A DNA stretch of 64,000 nucleotides from Prochlorococcus sp. AG-347-K18. Its GTDB lineage: Bacteria; Cyanobacteriota; Cyanobacteriia; PCC-6307; Cyanobiaceae. Numbering within the stretch: position 1 is the first letter of the stretch; each line of letters starts with the position of its first letter. Location: positions 26,677 to 90,676 of the forward strand of contig QCCF01000005.1 of NCBI GenBank assembly GCA_003281365.1. Reading direction: 5' to 3'. The notes under the pieces were generated by a model. The model was not told the origin of the DNA. It worked only from the letters and a program-made list of their open reading frames with translations, and did no database searches. A program made the position numbers and the translations under genes. Shown in pieces: positions 39,268 to 47,465 of the stretch.

Positions 39268-40209
39268 TTAATTAATAAAATATTTTTCTTGAATGAGATC
39301 ATTTAATTTATTTAAATCCATTTGCAATGAATCGATTGCCTCATGTAAACCATCATTGATTATATCTTCAATTCTGATATAACTCCACTTTGCTTTAAGC
39401 AAACCTCTCATGCATTCTAATTCTGAAGGATTTTCAGTACTTGGAGAGGTATCTATTGTTTTAAGAGTATTGCTTATCCCATCAAGACAGTATCTTACTG
39501 ATCTAGGGAAAATTGGATCAAGTAAAAGAAATCTCGCAACTGAATTAGGCTTTATAGAATTTTGCACTGCTTTCCTAAACATTTGATAAGCTCCAGCTGA
39601 ACGTAAAAGTGCAATCCATTGCAGCTCATCAAGAACTCCTCCAAGTTCATCTAAGCTGGGTAGGAGTAAATAATATTTAACATCTAAAATTCTTGATGTT
39701 TTGTCAGCTCTTTCGATTAATCTACCAAGAATGCTGAATCTCCAGGCAAGATCTTTGCTTAGAGTCGCATCTGTAATTCCATAAAAAAGCTGACATTCCC
39801 TCCTTATTTCACTTAATTGTTCTTGTCTTGGTTTATTCCATATTGCCTCTCCTTCTTGCATATTCCAATATAAAATATTAATCTGTTCCCACATTTCTGT
39901 GGTCATGACATCTCTGATTTGTCTTGCATTTTCTCTTGCCATTTGAATGCAAGAAATAATGCTATTTGGATTTAAACGATCTCTTATTAAAAAATTAATA
40001 ACGTCATCAGGTTTTTTCTCTGGGAATCTTTTATCAAAAGATTCTCTGTCACTAGAAGCGTCAATTAACGGTAGCCAGGGTTCTGCACTTCCTGGCGGAC
40101 AATCTAATGACATTGCTTCGCTTACTTCCACGAAACGAGATATGTTTTCAGCACGTTCTAAATAACGATTGATCCAATAAAGAGATTCTGCTACACGACT
40201 TAAAAGCAT
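39268..40209 (-). CDS. Alpha-E domain protein (DUF403)
   Basis: A 313-residue all-helical protein opening with MLLSRVAESLYWINRYLERA, the diagnostic alpha-E start, then NARQIRDVMTTEMWEQIN and FSILGRLIERADKTSRILDVKYY. Genomically it always seems tied to ATP-grasp and transglutaminase-like proteins, where it may act as a scaffold or recognition subunit. It starts two bases after the ATP-grasp stop, which implies translational coupling. Confidence 0.9.
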   Translation of the reverse strand: MLLSRVAESLYWINRYLERAENISRFVEVSEAMSLDCPPGSAEPWLPLIDASSDRESFDKRFPEKKPDDVINFLIRDRLNPNSIISCIQMARENARQIRDVMTTEMWEQINILYWNMQEGEAIWNKPRQEQLSEIRRECQLFYGITDATLSKDLAWRFSILGRLIERADKTSRILDVKYYLLLPSLDELGGVLDELQWIALLRSAGAYQMFRKAVQNSIKPNSVARFLLLDPIFPRSVRYCLDGISNTLKTIDTSPSTENPSELECMRGLLKAKWSYIRIEDIINDGLHEAIDSLQMDLNKLNDLIQEKYFIN

Positions 40210-40210
40210 A

Positions 40211-41653
40211 TTATTTATCTACAACCCATGTATCTTTGCATCCTCCACCTTGAGAAGAATTAACGACTAATGATCCTTTTTTTAATGCTACTCTCGTTAG
40301 CCCGCCTGGGCTAACCCATGAATCTTTTCCTCTTAATATGTAAGGTCTTAAATCAACATGACATGGATATAGTTCTCCATCACATAACGATGGCACAGTA
40401 GATAATTCTAATGTTGGTTGTGCTATGAAATTTCTAGGATTATTTTTAATTTTATTAGCGAATTCTTCTATCTCACTCGTTGTTGAGTGAGGGCCAATTA
40501 ACATTCCATAACCCCCAGCTTCTGCGACAGACTTAACAACAAGTTTTGATAAATTTTCTAGAACATATTCACGATCCTTTTGATAATGACAAATATACGT
40601 TTCCACATTCTTAATAATAATATCTTCATCAAGATAATATTTAATCATTTTGGGAACAAAAGAATAAATCATTTTGTCATCTGCTATTCCAGTACCAGGT
40701 GCATTTGCTAAAGCAACATGACCTGCCTTAAAAACATCAAGTAATCCGCTTACACCAAGGCAGGAATCTTTTCTGAAATTAAGAGGATCTAAGAAATCAT
40801 CATCAATTCGCCTGTAAATGACATCTACTCTTTTTAATCCAGAGGTAGTTTTTAAATATACATAATCATCATTACAAACTAAGTCATGACCTTGAACTAA
40901 TTGGATGCCCATTTCTTGAGCTAGATAACTATGTTCAAAATAAGCACTATTAAAAATTCCTGGAGTTAGTAGAACTATCTTGGGAGTGTCAGTCCAAACA
41001 GCAAGTTCTTGAAGCGTTTTTAAAAGATATGATGGATATTCATCAATTGGTTTTACTATTCTTCCTGAGAAAAGATTAGGAAAAATATTTTTCATAACTA
41101 ATCTATTTTCTAAAAAATAAGCAACCCCAGAAGGGCACCTTAAATTATCTTCTAAAACATGCCAATCTCCTTTTCTATCTCTTATTAAATCAAGTCCTGA
41201 AATTTGACACCATTTATTTAGCGGAGGTTTGAAACCTATCATCTGAGGTCTCCAACCTTCTGAACTCTCTATTAATTCTCTTGGAATTATTCCATCATTT
41301 ATTATTTTTTGAGAATTATAAATATCATCTAGGAATAAATCTATTGCCTCAAGCCTTTGTTTTAGGCCTTTTTCCAACGTTACCCAATCATCTTTACTAA
41401 TTATTCTGGGAAGTGGATCAAAAGGTAATATTCTTTCAGTACCTTTTAAACCAGTATCGTTTAATCTAAAAGTTGCACCATGTCTTAGTAATAATTTTTT
41501 TGCGGCAGAGTGATTCCTGTTTAATTCTTCCAGTCCCATATTATCTAAAGATGAAAGAAGTGGAATCAATATTTCTCTAGCAGAGTTAACATTGTCCTTA
41601 AAGTATTCATCAAAACTATTTTTAGGCTGATAACTTGAAAACATATATTTCAT
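40211..41653 (-). CDS. Circularly permuted ATP-grasp protein (DUF404/DUF407)
   Basis: A 480-residue protein of the circularly permuted ATP-grasp type 2 group. Motifs are FDPLPRIISKDDWVTLEKGL, PLNKWCQISGLDLIRDRKG, KSVAEAGGYGMLIGP and C-terminal VVNSSQGGGCKDTWVV. ATP-grasp ligases make amide or peptide bonds via acylphosphate, so this is the probable ligase of the three-gene operon. It is the first gene on the transcript; a 128-base spacer separates it from the divergent small gene at 41782. Confidence 0.9.
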   Translation of the reverse strand: MKYMFSSYQPKNSFDEYFKDNVNSAREILIPLLSSLDNMGLEELNRNHSAAKKLLLRHGATFRLNDTGLKGTERILPFDPLPRIISKDDWVTLEKGLKQRLEAIDLFLDDIYNSQKIINDGIIPRELIESSEGWRPQMIGFKPPLNKWCQISGLDLIRDRKGDWHVLEDNLRCPSGVAYFLENRLVMKNIFPNLFSGRIVKPIDEYPSYLLKTLQELAVWTDTPKIVLLTPGIFNSAYFEHSYLAQEMGIQLVQGHDLVCNDDYVYLKTTSGLKRVDVIYRRIDDDFLDPLNFRKDSCLGVSGLLDVFKAGHVALANAPGTGIADDKMIYSFVPKMIKYYLDEDIIIKNVETYICHYQKDREYVLENLSKLVVKSVAEAGGYGMLIGPHSTTSEIEEFANKIKNNPRNFIAQPTLELSTVPSLCDGELYPCHVDLRPYILRGKDSWVSPGGLTRVALKKGSLVVNSSQGGGCKDTWVVDK

Positions 41654-41781
41654 CGTTTAGTAACTTTTACTTTAGCTTTATCTCTTTATTCGTATTTATG
41701 GCTACCAAAAATAATATCTCTTGACTAGATCTATATCATTATTTTGATCATTGAAGTATATTTCTTAAAAATCTAAAAAGC

Positions 41782-42018
41782 ATGAGTTCTAGTAATTGGC
41801 AATTTGTTTTTTTTAGATATTTCGCAAGCTTTCTTTTTATCCTCTCTCATAGTTTGCTGGTTCTTGATCATCTACCAGTAGGGGCGGCACTTCACGGACT
41901 TGGGGAAGTTTTTATTGCTCCTTGGGCTTTTAGGGAAAGAGCATGGGATCTTGTTGTTATTGCAGTTTTATTTTTCTTCTTCGATATCTGGGGACTTATA
42001 AACACTCCTTGGAATTAA
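41782..42018 (+). CDS. Small conserved membrane protein, 78 aa
   Basis: It contains two hydrophobic segments, residues ~10-30 and ~58-72, separated by PVGAALHGLGEVFIAPWAFRE. No domain name is recalled. The combination of Trp- and Phe-rich helices suggests an integral thylakoid or plasma membrane protein. It is transcribed away from the ATP-grasp operon and is followed by the secreted Cys-rich gene 45 bases later. Confidence 0.6.
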   Translation: MSSSNWQFVFFRYFASFLFILSHSLLVLDHLPVGAALHGLGEVFIAPWAFRERAWDLVVIAVLFFFFDIWGLINTPWN

Positions 42019-42062
42019 CTGATATTATTTATTTACTAATTCTGGGGAAAATCATAAAAAAA

Positions 42063-42284
42063 ATGAATTCTTATTTTAATCAAATTTATAAAATAATTTT
42101 TCTTTTATTACTTACGAATAGTTCCAGTTTATATGCACATAATTTATTTAATGGTGGTTGCAAAGAACATTGTGGGGATAAAGTTAAAGTAATAAGTAAT
42201 AAAAACAAATCTAAAAATATTGATGATCAAATAAATATTGAAACTAAAAATTCTTGTTTGAATAAATCACTTTGTAGAGGTTGA
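42063..42284 (+). CDS. Small secreted cysteine-rich protein, 73 aa
   Basis: The ATG at 42063 gives a clean signal peptide (YKIIFLLLLTNSSSLYAHN, cleavage after SLYA). The mature peptide has four Cys in GGCKEHCGD and SCLNKSLCRG. An upstream in-frame extension to 41943 overlaps the preceding gene and lacks a signal, so I prefer this start. The GGCxxH/C motif recurs in the small gene at 55933, suggesting related exported metal-binding or disulfide proteins. Confidence 0.6.
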   Translation: MNSYFNQIYKIIFLLLLTNSSSLYAHNLFNGGCKEHCGDKVKVISNKNKSKNIDDQINIETKNSCLNKSLCRG

Positions 42285-42308
42285 CCTCTTAAGATTTTTT
42301 TAATTGTT

Positions 42309-42584
42309 TTATGAAGTTTGTTCTTTGATAATTATCATTAAATTACCATTTGCTTGATAATTTTTATTAGGAGGATTTAATTGATTTTTAATTAAAAAAA
42401 TAAAAGTATATATCAACGGTAAAAGTAATGATGAAGCAGCTACTAAAGCGATTATCTGGTTTAAACTAATATATGGTTTTTTTACGAGATCCTCTCCGCA
42501 TAATCCACAAATCAAATTACCTTTTAAGGATTTTTTTTGAAATTGATATTTAGGATTGCAATATGGGCAATAATATCGAACCAT
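42309..42584 (-). CDS. Zinc-ribbon membrane protein, 91 aa
   Basis: An N-terminal double CXXC module (CPYC at residues ~6-9 and CGLCGE near 27-32) forms a rubredoxin-like zinc ribbon, followed by a transmembrane helix (ALVAASSLLLPLIYTFIFLI) and a short polar tail. No functional family is recognised. It is convergent with the secreted Cys-rich gene (24 bases). Confidence 0.65.
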   Translation of the reverse strand: MVRYYCPYCNPKYQFQKKSLKGNLICGLCGEDLVKKPYISLNQIIALVAASSLLLPLIYTFIFLIKNQLNPPNKNYQANGNLMIIIKEQTS

Positions 42585-43143
42585 TTTTAAATTTTATTGT
42601 TTTAATCATTATCTATAAAACTAGAAGAAAGTCATCTTATTAAAAAAAAGAGGGCTAATTTAAACCCTCTTTTATCTCTTACTTATTTTTTTACTGAAGT
42701 TATTAACGCACCTAAATCATGGATCCTTGTTGCTAACTTCTTTTAAGCTAATGCTCACCAAAATTAACTAATTGTCTTTAACTGGGGCAAAAACTCTAGA
42801 ATTAAGCTTGTTTCTTAAAGGGCACCTAAACGATGCAGGAGAAGGAAGCTTAGACATTAATAAAAAATAATTGGAGCAGTTAATTAAATTAGTTCGGTTT
42901 ATTCCGAAATTTCAGGCAGGCTATCGATCATTTTGAAAGACCTCCTAGAACTCAACAATATAAAATTAGGAAAATATTTCTCTAAAGACAATCCGTTTTT
43001 ATACGCATTGCTTTTTAATTAAAAATGTCCGAGAGTAGTAATCATTCGCGTTAATTTTTTTGAGATATTTTTAGTAAGTTTTGCTTATTTCCTTTGATAT
43101 TTAATTCGATTATCTTGATTTTAAATAATTGAGGAACTCTTTT
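42585..43143. other. 559-base gene-free stretch with a reverse-strand terminator and a reverse mini-ORF
   Basis: No ORF of ordinary length or recognised RNA is found here. A hairpin at 42644-42672 is followed by a T-run only on the reverse strand. A reverse ten-codon ORF at 42899-42931 (MIDSLPEISE) is preceded, nine bases away, by a perfect AGGAGG. An inverted TTCGG/CCGAA pair lies at about 42893-42909. I checked for tmRNA, SRP RNA and RNase P RNA signatures and saw none. A reverse-strand regulatory RNA or a decayed gene are both possible. Confidence 0.4.
42640..42674 (-). terminator. Rho-independent terminator on the reverse strand
   Basis: On the reverse strand, AAAGAGGG, a ten-base loop and CCCTCTTT are followed by a further run of T. 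No annotated reverse gene ends immediately upstream of it, so it would terminate an RNA transcribed from within 42675-43140. Confidence 0.6.
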
Positions 43144-43299
43144 ATGAATCATTCGAAAGAAGTTATTAAAGCTGATCAATCTAATCCTATAGACGAATAT
43201 TTTCAATGTCTCTCATATTGCGATATTCACCCAAAAGGTATAGATAATGACTGTGAAGTCATCTGTATGGAAAGACATTTAAAAGCTAACTATTGGTAG
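43144..43299 (+). CDS. 51-aa protein with twin CX3C motifs
   Basis: This is a short gene with an ATG start and a GAGGA ribosome-binding sequence eight bases upstream. The product reads DEYFQCLSYCDIHPKG in the middle and ends CEVICMERHLKANYW, giving CX3C-X10-CX3C. I recall similar tiny Cys-patterned proteins in marine picocyanobacteria, none with assigned function. The two CX3C helices could form a disulfide-linked or metal-binding helical hairpin. It converges on the WD40 gene. Confidence 0.65.
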   Translation: MNHSKEVIKADQSNPIDEYFQCLSYCDIHPKGIDNDCEVICMERHLKANYW

Positions 43300-43332
43300 T
43301 TTGAATTATTTTATTTTCCTGCTTAAATTCCT

Positions 43333-44391
43333 TCAAAAAGAATTAGTACGAACTTTAAATTTCCAAACATTTACTACACCTTTTGCGTTAACTGCAGCTA
43401 GTGCACAATCATCAGGTCTCCACGAAAGTGCACCCACTAAATCGCCTGCGAATGCAGCCCCAACTGGGTCACCATTACCGTCTTTTTTTAGAAAACTTGC
43501 GACAACAGAACCATCTCTAGATCCGGAAGCTACAAGCATGCCTTTATTTGAAAAGGCTAGGCTAGAAATAGGTGCGGTATGATGCCATAGCTCTCCAGGC
43601 ATAGTCCCCTCGGGACCGTCACCTATAAAGCTCCACACTGTAATTCTTTCACTGCCACTAGTTGCCAGTAATTTTCCACTATCGTCAAAAGAAAGGTGAC
43701 TGGGTTTTCCTGGGTATCCAGTCATTTCAGCATCCATTCCGGTTGATCTTCTCCAAAAATGAACTGAATTGTCTTGACTCCCGCAAGCGACTATATCACC
43801 ATCAGGACTTAATTCCATTGAGACTAATGATCCTTGCCACTCGAGCTTTTGATTCGTTTTATTATTTAGGATGTCAAAGAATGTTACTCTCCCGTAGCAG
43901 GCTGTAGCTAGCTCATTATTATTTGACCATTTTATTGCACTCACTGTGCTTGGATGATCATCTGATACCCATTTTTCTTCCCCAATTTCATTAAAAACAT
44001 ATACTTTTTTTGAAGAAGCTGCTGCAAGAAATAAGCCATCATTTGACCACTTAAGATGCTCTACCCAAGCCTTGCCAAGATCGAGAGTTTTAATTACTTT
44101 ACCTTCGTGACAATTATATATTTGAATATTTCCATCTTGACCGGAAGTTGCAAAAATCTCTCCTTCTGGATGAATGGACATTGCTAATAGACCAGCAGAG
44201 TGTGTATTTTCTTTTTTCCAAATAATTTTCCCAGTATCTCCTTCAAAGGCAAAAATACCTCCTGCTACATCCCCAACAATGAATAACTTTCCTTTAGTAG
44301 CCCAACCACAAACTATGGCATAATCATTAACTTCAGCTGTCCATCCCTCGTGGAACATGCCTCTTGGGCTAAATGATTCTATATCAGGCAT
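43333..44391 (-). CDS. WD40-repeat protein in the zinc cluster
   Basis: A 352-residue beta-propeller with about seven WD40-like repeats, for example LLAMSIHPEGEIFATSGQDG, VSMELSPDGDIVACGSQDN and ISSLAFSNKGMLVASGSRDG. No signal peptide is seen. Its start overlaps the end of the COG0523 GTPase gene by 13 bases, so the two are translationally coupled and probably act together. A protein-interaction platform for zinc delivery is inference. Confidence 0.85.
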   Translation of the reverse strand: MPDIESFSPRGMFHEGWTAEVNDYAIVCGWATKGKLFIVGDVAGGIFAFEGDTGKIIWKKENTHSAGLLAMSIHPEGEIFATSGQDGNIQIYNCHEGKVIKTLDLGKAWVEHLKWSNDGLFLAAASSKKVYVFNEIGEEKWVSDDHPSTVSAIKWSNNNELATACYGRVTFFDILNNKTNQKLEWQGSLVSMELSPDGDIVACGSQDNSVHFWRRSTGMDAEMTGYPGKPSHLSFDDSGKLLATSGSERITVWSFIGDGPEGTMPGELWHHTAPISSLAFSNKGMLVASGSRDGSVVASFLKKDGNGDPVGAAFAGDLVGALSWRPDDCALAAVNAKGVVNVWKFKVRTNSF

Positions 44392-45734
44392 TTTTCAAAA
44401 CCTTCTTTCATCTCTTTCTCGTCCAAATTTCTACCTATAAAAACAAGTTGGTTTCTACGAGGTTCGTTACCCCATTCCTTATCAGGTTGCGCTGTAAATA
44501 ACATATGTACCCCTTGGAAAACTATTCTCTGTGGGTTGCCTGAGTAGCTAATGAAACCTTTAGTTCTAAATATATCCACCCCTTTTTCAGAAAGAAGTCT
44601 GCCCAACCAAGTATTAAGTTTTTCTGGATCAACATCTCCAAATCGTTCAATTGCAATGGACGTTACTTCATCATCGTGCTCGTGCTCGGCTTGCCAGAAT
44701 CTTTCAATATTAAATGGGATCTCTTTTGAATTATTGTCTTCACTTTTAATGATTTTCATATTGAATTCTTCAGCAGTGTGCTGTGTATATAGACCTATCT
44801 TTGATCCCTTTTCAATATCTAATATAAATGATTTATTTCCTTTATCCTCCAATTTAAGGTTTATATGTTCTCCAAATGGAATGATATTACCAGGTTCTAA
44901 GCTTTTAGCTTTTTCTGCATAAAGTCTTACGCAGGATTCAGCACCATCTTTAAGTTCTTCTTCACTCTCACTTTGATTAGCGAAAGCTACTAATGACATT
45001 TCTGGATCGGGACCTTCTTCTAGCATTAATTCATATTTACCTGCAGCAAGGTCGTAAACACCTGTCCATTCAAAAGGATATTCTGGTTCAAGAAATGTTG
45101 GTCTGCGTTTAAGGATTTGATCGAGATCAAATGCACTTAGATTTAGGACTGTTTCGATTGGTACTTGGGCATTCTCGGCTCTAATGATTCGAGTCATTCG
45201 GTTCATATCTCTCAATCTCGATTCAAGAGTATCTAGTGCATCATCAGAGACTAAATCAGTTTTATTAAGGACAAGAACATCTGCAAACGCAACTTGTTCT
45301 GAACTTTCATCACTTCTTCCTAGCTGCTGATCAATATGAGCAGCATCAACTAAAGTTACAATTCCATCAAGAGTAAATTCAGAACTAATTTCTTCATCCA
45401 TGAAAAATGTCTGCGCGACTGGCCCAGGATCTGCTAATCCGGTCGTTTCTACTAAAACATAGTCAAACTTATCTCTTCTTTTCATAAGGTTGCCAAGGAC
45501 TCTTATCAAATCACCGCGAACAGTACAACAAATGCACCCGTTTGACATCTCAAACACTTCTTCATCGGCATTAATTACGAGCCCTTGATCTATCCCTACT
45601 TCACCGTATTCATTCTCAATTACGGCTATTCTTTTCCCGTGCTCTTCACTTAGTATTCTATTAAGTAAAGTAGTTTTCCCTGAACCTAGAAATCCAGTGA
45701 GAATAGTAACTGGAACTTTATCTTTGATGCTCAT
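44379..45734 (-). CDS. COG0523 (CobW/ZNG1-type) metallochaperone GTPase with inserted domain
   Basis: A 451-residue G3E GTPase. Walker A GFLGSGKTT is at residues 14-22, the metal-binding CXCC motif NGCICC ends at Cys70, the switch ETTGLADPG lies near 96-104, and VLNKTD near 155. A CobW C-terminal domain follows (from ~340). Between them, residues ~219-328 form an extra domain opening with PFEWTGVYDLAAGKYELML, similar to the one inside the neighbouring ZnuA. A short HEHDDE stretch near 351 may bind metal. The clustering with Zur and Znu argues for zinc rather than cobalamin. Confidence 0.9.
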   Translation of the reverse strand: MSIKDKVPVTILTGFLGSGKTTLLNRILSEEHGKRIAVIENEYGEVGIDQGLVINADEEVFEMSNGCICCTVRGDLIRVLGNLMKRRDKFDYVLVETTGLADPGPVAQTFFMDEEISSEFTLDGIVTLVDAAHIDQQLGRSDESSEQVAFADVLVLNKTDLVSDDALDTLESRLRDMNRMTRIIRAENAQVPIETVLNLSAFDLDQILKRRPTFLEPEYPFEWTGVYDLAAGKYELMLEEGPDPEMSLVAFANQSESEEELKDGAESCVRLYAEKAKSLEPGNIIPFGEHINLKLEDKGNKSFILDIEKGSKIGLYTQHTAEEFNMKIIKSEDNNSKEIPFNIERFWQAEHEHDDEVTSIAIERFGDVDPEKLNTWLGRLLSEKGVDIFRTKGFISYSGNPQRIVFQGVHMLFTAQPDKEWGNEPRRNQLVFIGRNLDEKEMKEGFEKCLI

Positions 45735-45811
45735 TTACTGATTTTTACCAAATAAACAATAGTTTAATAATAGTAATAATAAGAAATGAAAACCGTTTTT
45801 ATTAGAAAAAT

Positions 45812-47326
45812 TTAATCTGAAAGTTTATACCATTCAGACTCAAGATTGGAGCCAGATTCTTTATCACAGCTTCCACCTAATGAACCAACAATTGTACAAG
45901 TGTTGTGAACGGCTACTGAAACCGTATTACCATCCATCATCAATCCATCAACGAATATTTGATTAGAAGCTAAAGGAACTGAACTTTGTCTACTTAAGTT
46001 CCTTAATAACTTAGATGCTGGAATTTGTTCAGGAAATATCGCCTGAACTTTCTCTTCATCTAACATTTTTAAAGTAGAACTTATGTTGTCTGGCCTTAAG
46101 CTTGAGGAGTCTCCAAGAAAGTCAAGTAAACTAATGGTTTCAAAACCAAATGCATCCCCGTAGTATTCCATTGCTTTGTGTTTAGAGACAATTACTCTGT
46201 TTTCCTCAGGAATAGAGCTTACTTGTTCGACGATCCAACTATCTAAGCTTTCTAAGAGAGAATCAGCTTTTTCGAATCTTTCATTAATTAGTTTTCTGTC
46301 ACCTCTATTAAAAACTGAAATATCTTTCTTTAAACTTTTGCTTATAAGATCTCCCATTTTTATGATGTTATGTGGATCATGCCATACATGTGGATCTAGA
46401 CCTCCATGGTCATGATGGTGATGCCCCTCTCCTTCGTCTGGAACTTGTGCTATTGGTTCTACATCACTATTTGAAACGTCTTTAAAAAAGTGTTGAGTTG
46501 CTTCAAACTCAAAAGGCATGTGTTCAGTAAAAAATATATATTCACCATCTTCTTTGATATCCACGTTAAAAACAGTACTTTCTTTTCTTTGATCAAAGTT
46601 AAGAACAAAAGCTTTATTACTTGCTATCAAAGTTCCATCATTTTTTCTGCTTATTGAGTCTTTAGATCCTAATAATTCTTTGGCTAAATCTTCAGACCCT
46701 TCTATGTCATTAGATTTGAGAATCACCATCTTCATTGCAGGATCTGCATATTCGCCATCGACTTTTTCAAATGACCATTTGTATGAACCCTTAGAAAGCT
46801 GGAATTTACCTGCCCATTCGAAAGCACCCTCAGCATGATCATCATGACCTCCATGATCAGAATGATCATCTACCTTAGCTGAATGTTCAGCATGATCGTC
46901 ATGTCCGCCATGGTCTGAGTGGTCATCGTGACCTTCATGATCAGAATGATCATCTACGTCTATTGCACTAACACCTACAACAATAGTATTCTTTTTACTT
47001 TCCCAATTTCTCATACTTGGAGTCATTTCTTTGCCAAGAGTGAATACTTTGTCTGCGCTATTTAGTAATTGAGCTTGTCTTGGATTGATCTTTAAGTCAT
47101 GAACATCCTGTTTTCTATCTACTAAGCATGTAACTTCGTCAGATGGTAACGCAATAGATTTAACTAAATCACAAACTAGTGGTTCTACTGCTACGTATGA
47201 CTTCCCTTTAGCCATTACATCCTGCCCAAAACCAGAAAATATAATCGTTCCAGCGATTACGGAATTTTTAATAATTGACTTACTTGAACATGTTTTATTT
47301 GATAAAAGTCTTTTAAAAATTGACAT
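45812..47326 (-). CDS. znuA: Zinc ABC transporter substrate-binding protein with His-rich loop and extra domain
   Basis: A 504-residue ZnuA-like periplasmic protein, far longer than the usual ~300. The signal peptide ends near DVMAKG (39-41). A likely zinc ligand His76 is in DVHDLKI. Residues ~125-165 are a His/Asp/Gly-rich stretch of DDHSDHGGHDDHAE repeats. Residues ~168-282 form an inserted domain opening with FEWAGKFQLSKGSYKWSFEK. The next ligand region HHHHDHGGLDPHVWHDPHN is at 302-320, followed by the canonical C-terminal lobe (SKHKAMEYYGDAFGFE). It is divergent from znuC across a Zur-box-like dyad. Confidence 0.92.
   Translation of the reverse strand: MSIFKRLLSNKTCSSKSIIKNSVIAGTIIFSGFGQDVMAKGKSYVAVEPLVCDLVKSIALPSDEVTCLVDRKQDVHDLKINPRQAQLLNSADKVFTLGKEMTPSMRNWESKKNTIVVGVSAIDVDDHSDHEGHDDHSDHGGHDDHAEHSAKVDDHSDHGGHDDHAEGAFEWAGKFQLSKGSYKWSFEKVDGEYADPAMKMVILKSNDIEGSEDLAKELLGSKDSISRKNDGTLIASNKAFVLNFDQRKESTVFNVDIKEDGEYIFFTEHMPFEFEATQHFFKDVSNSDVEPIAQVPDEGEGHHHHDHGGLDPHVWHDPHNIIKMGDLISKSLKKDISVFNRGDRKLINERFEKADSLLESLDSWIVEQVSSIPEENRVIVSKHKAMEYYGDAFGFETISLLDFLGDSSSLRPDNISSTLKMLDEEKVQAIFPEQIPASKLLRNLSRQSSVPLASNQIFVDGLMMDGNTVSVAVHNTCTIVGSLGGSCDKESGSNLESEWYKLSD
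46830..46962 (-). repeat. Imperfect tandem repeats encoding the ZnuA His-rich loop
   Basis: Imperfect copies of a segment encoding DDHSDHGGHDDH repeat several times across about 130 bases (ATGATCA, GATCATC and related units). The frame is preserved throughout, so these are coding repeats that can expand or contract by slippage. Confidence 0.7.
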
Positions 47327-47351
47327 AAAAAAATTATTAAATACTTAAAAA

Positions 47352-47366
47352 TGATAATCATTTTCA
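47352..47366. promoter_or_regulatory. Zur/Fur-box-like 7-1-7 dyad between znuA and znuC
   Basis: TGATAATCATTTTCA is a 15-base dyad whose two heptamers agree at five of seven positions with each other's inverse complement; its left half TGATAAT matches the cyanobacterial Zur/Fur core. It lies 26 bases upstream of the znuA start and 100 bases upstream of znuC, so one Zur dimer could control both divergent operons. Binding by the neighbouring regulator is inference. Confidence 0.6.
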
Positions 47367-47465
47367 TTACACCTGACAAGAAAAGGTATCAAATGTTATG
47401 AAAATAATACGCAGCTTGTATTATTGGTAAGCTTGTAAAGTGACTTTTTTCATGAAGATTAATTA

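Noticed and set aside
41943..42062. An N-terminal extension of the Cys-rich secreted gene
   Set aside because: It overlaps the upstream 78-residue gene and would hide the clean signal peptide that begins at 42063.
42675..43020. tmRNA, SRP RNA or RNase P RNA in the long spacer
   Set aside because: The tag-coding segment, the GGAAGGAAGCAGC-type SRP core and the RNase P conserved blocks are not present; GGAGAAGGAAGC alone is insufficient.
46830..46962. A CRISPR-like repeat array
   Set aside because: The repeats are short, irregular and in frame, and encode the His-rich loop of ZnuA.
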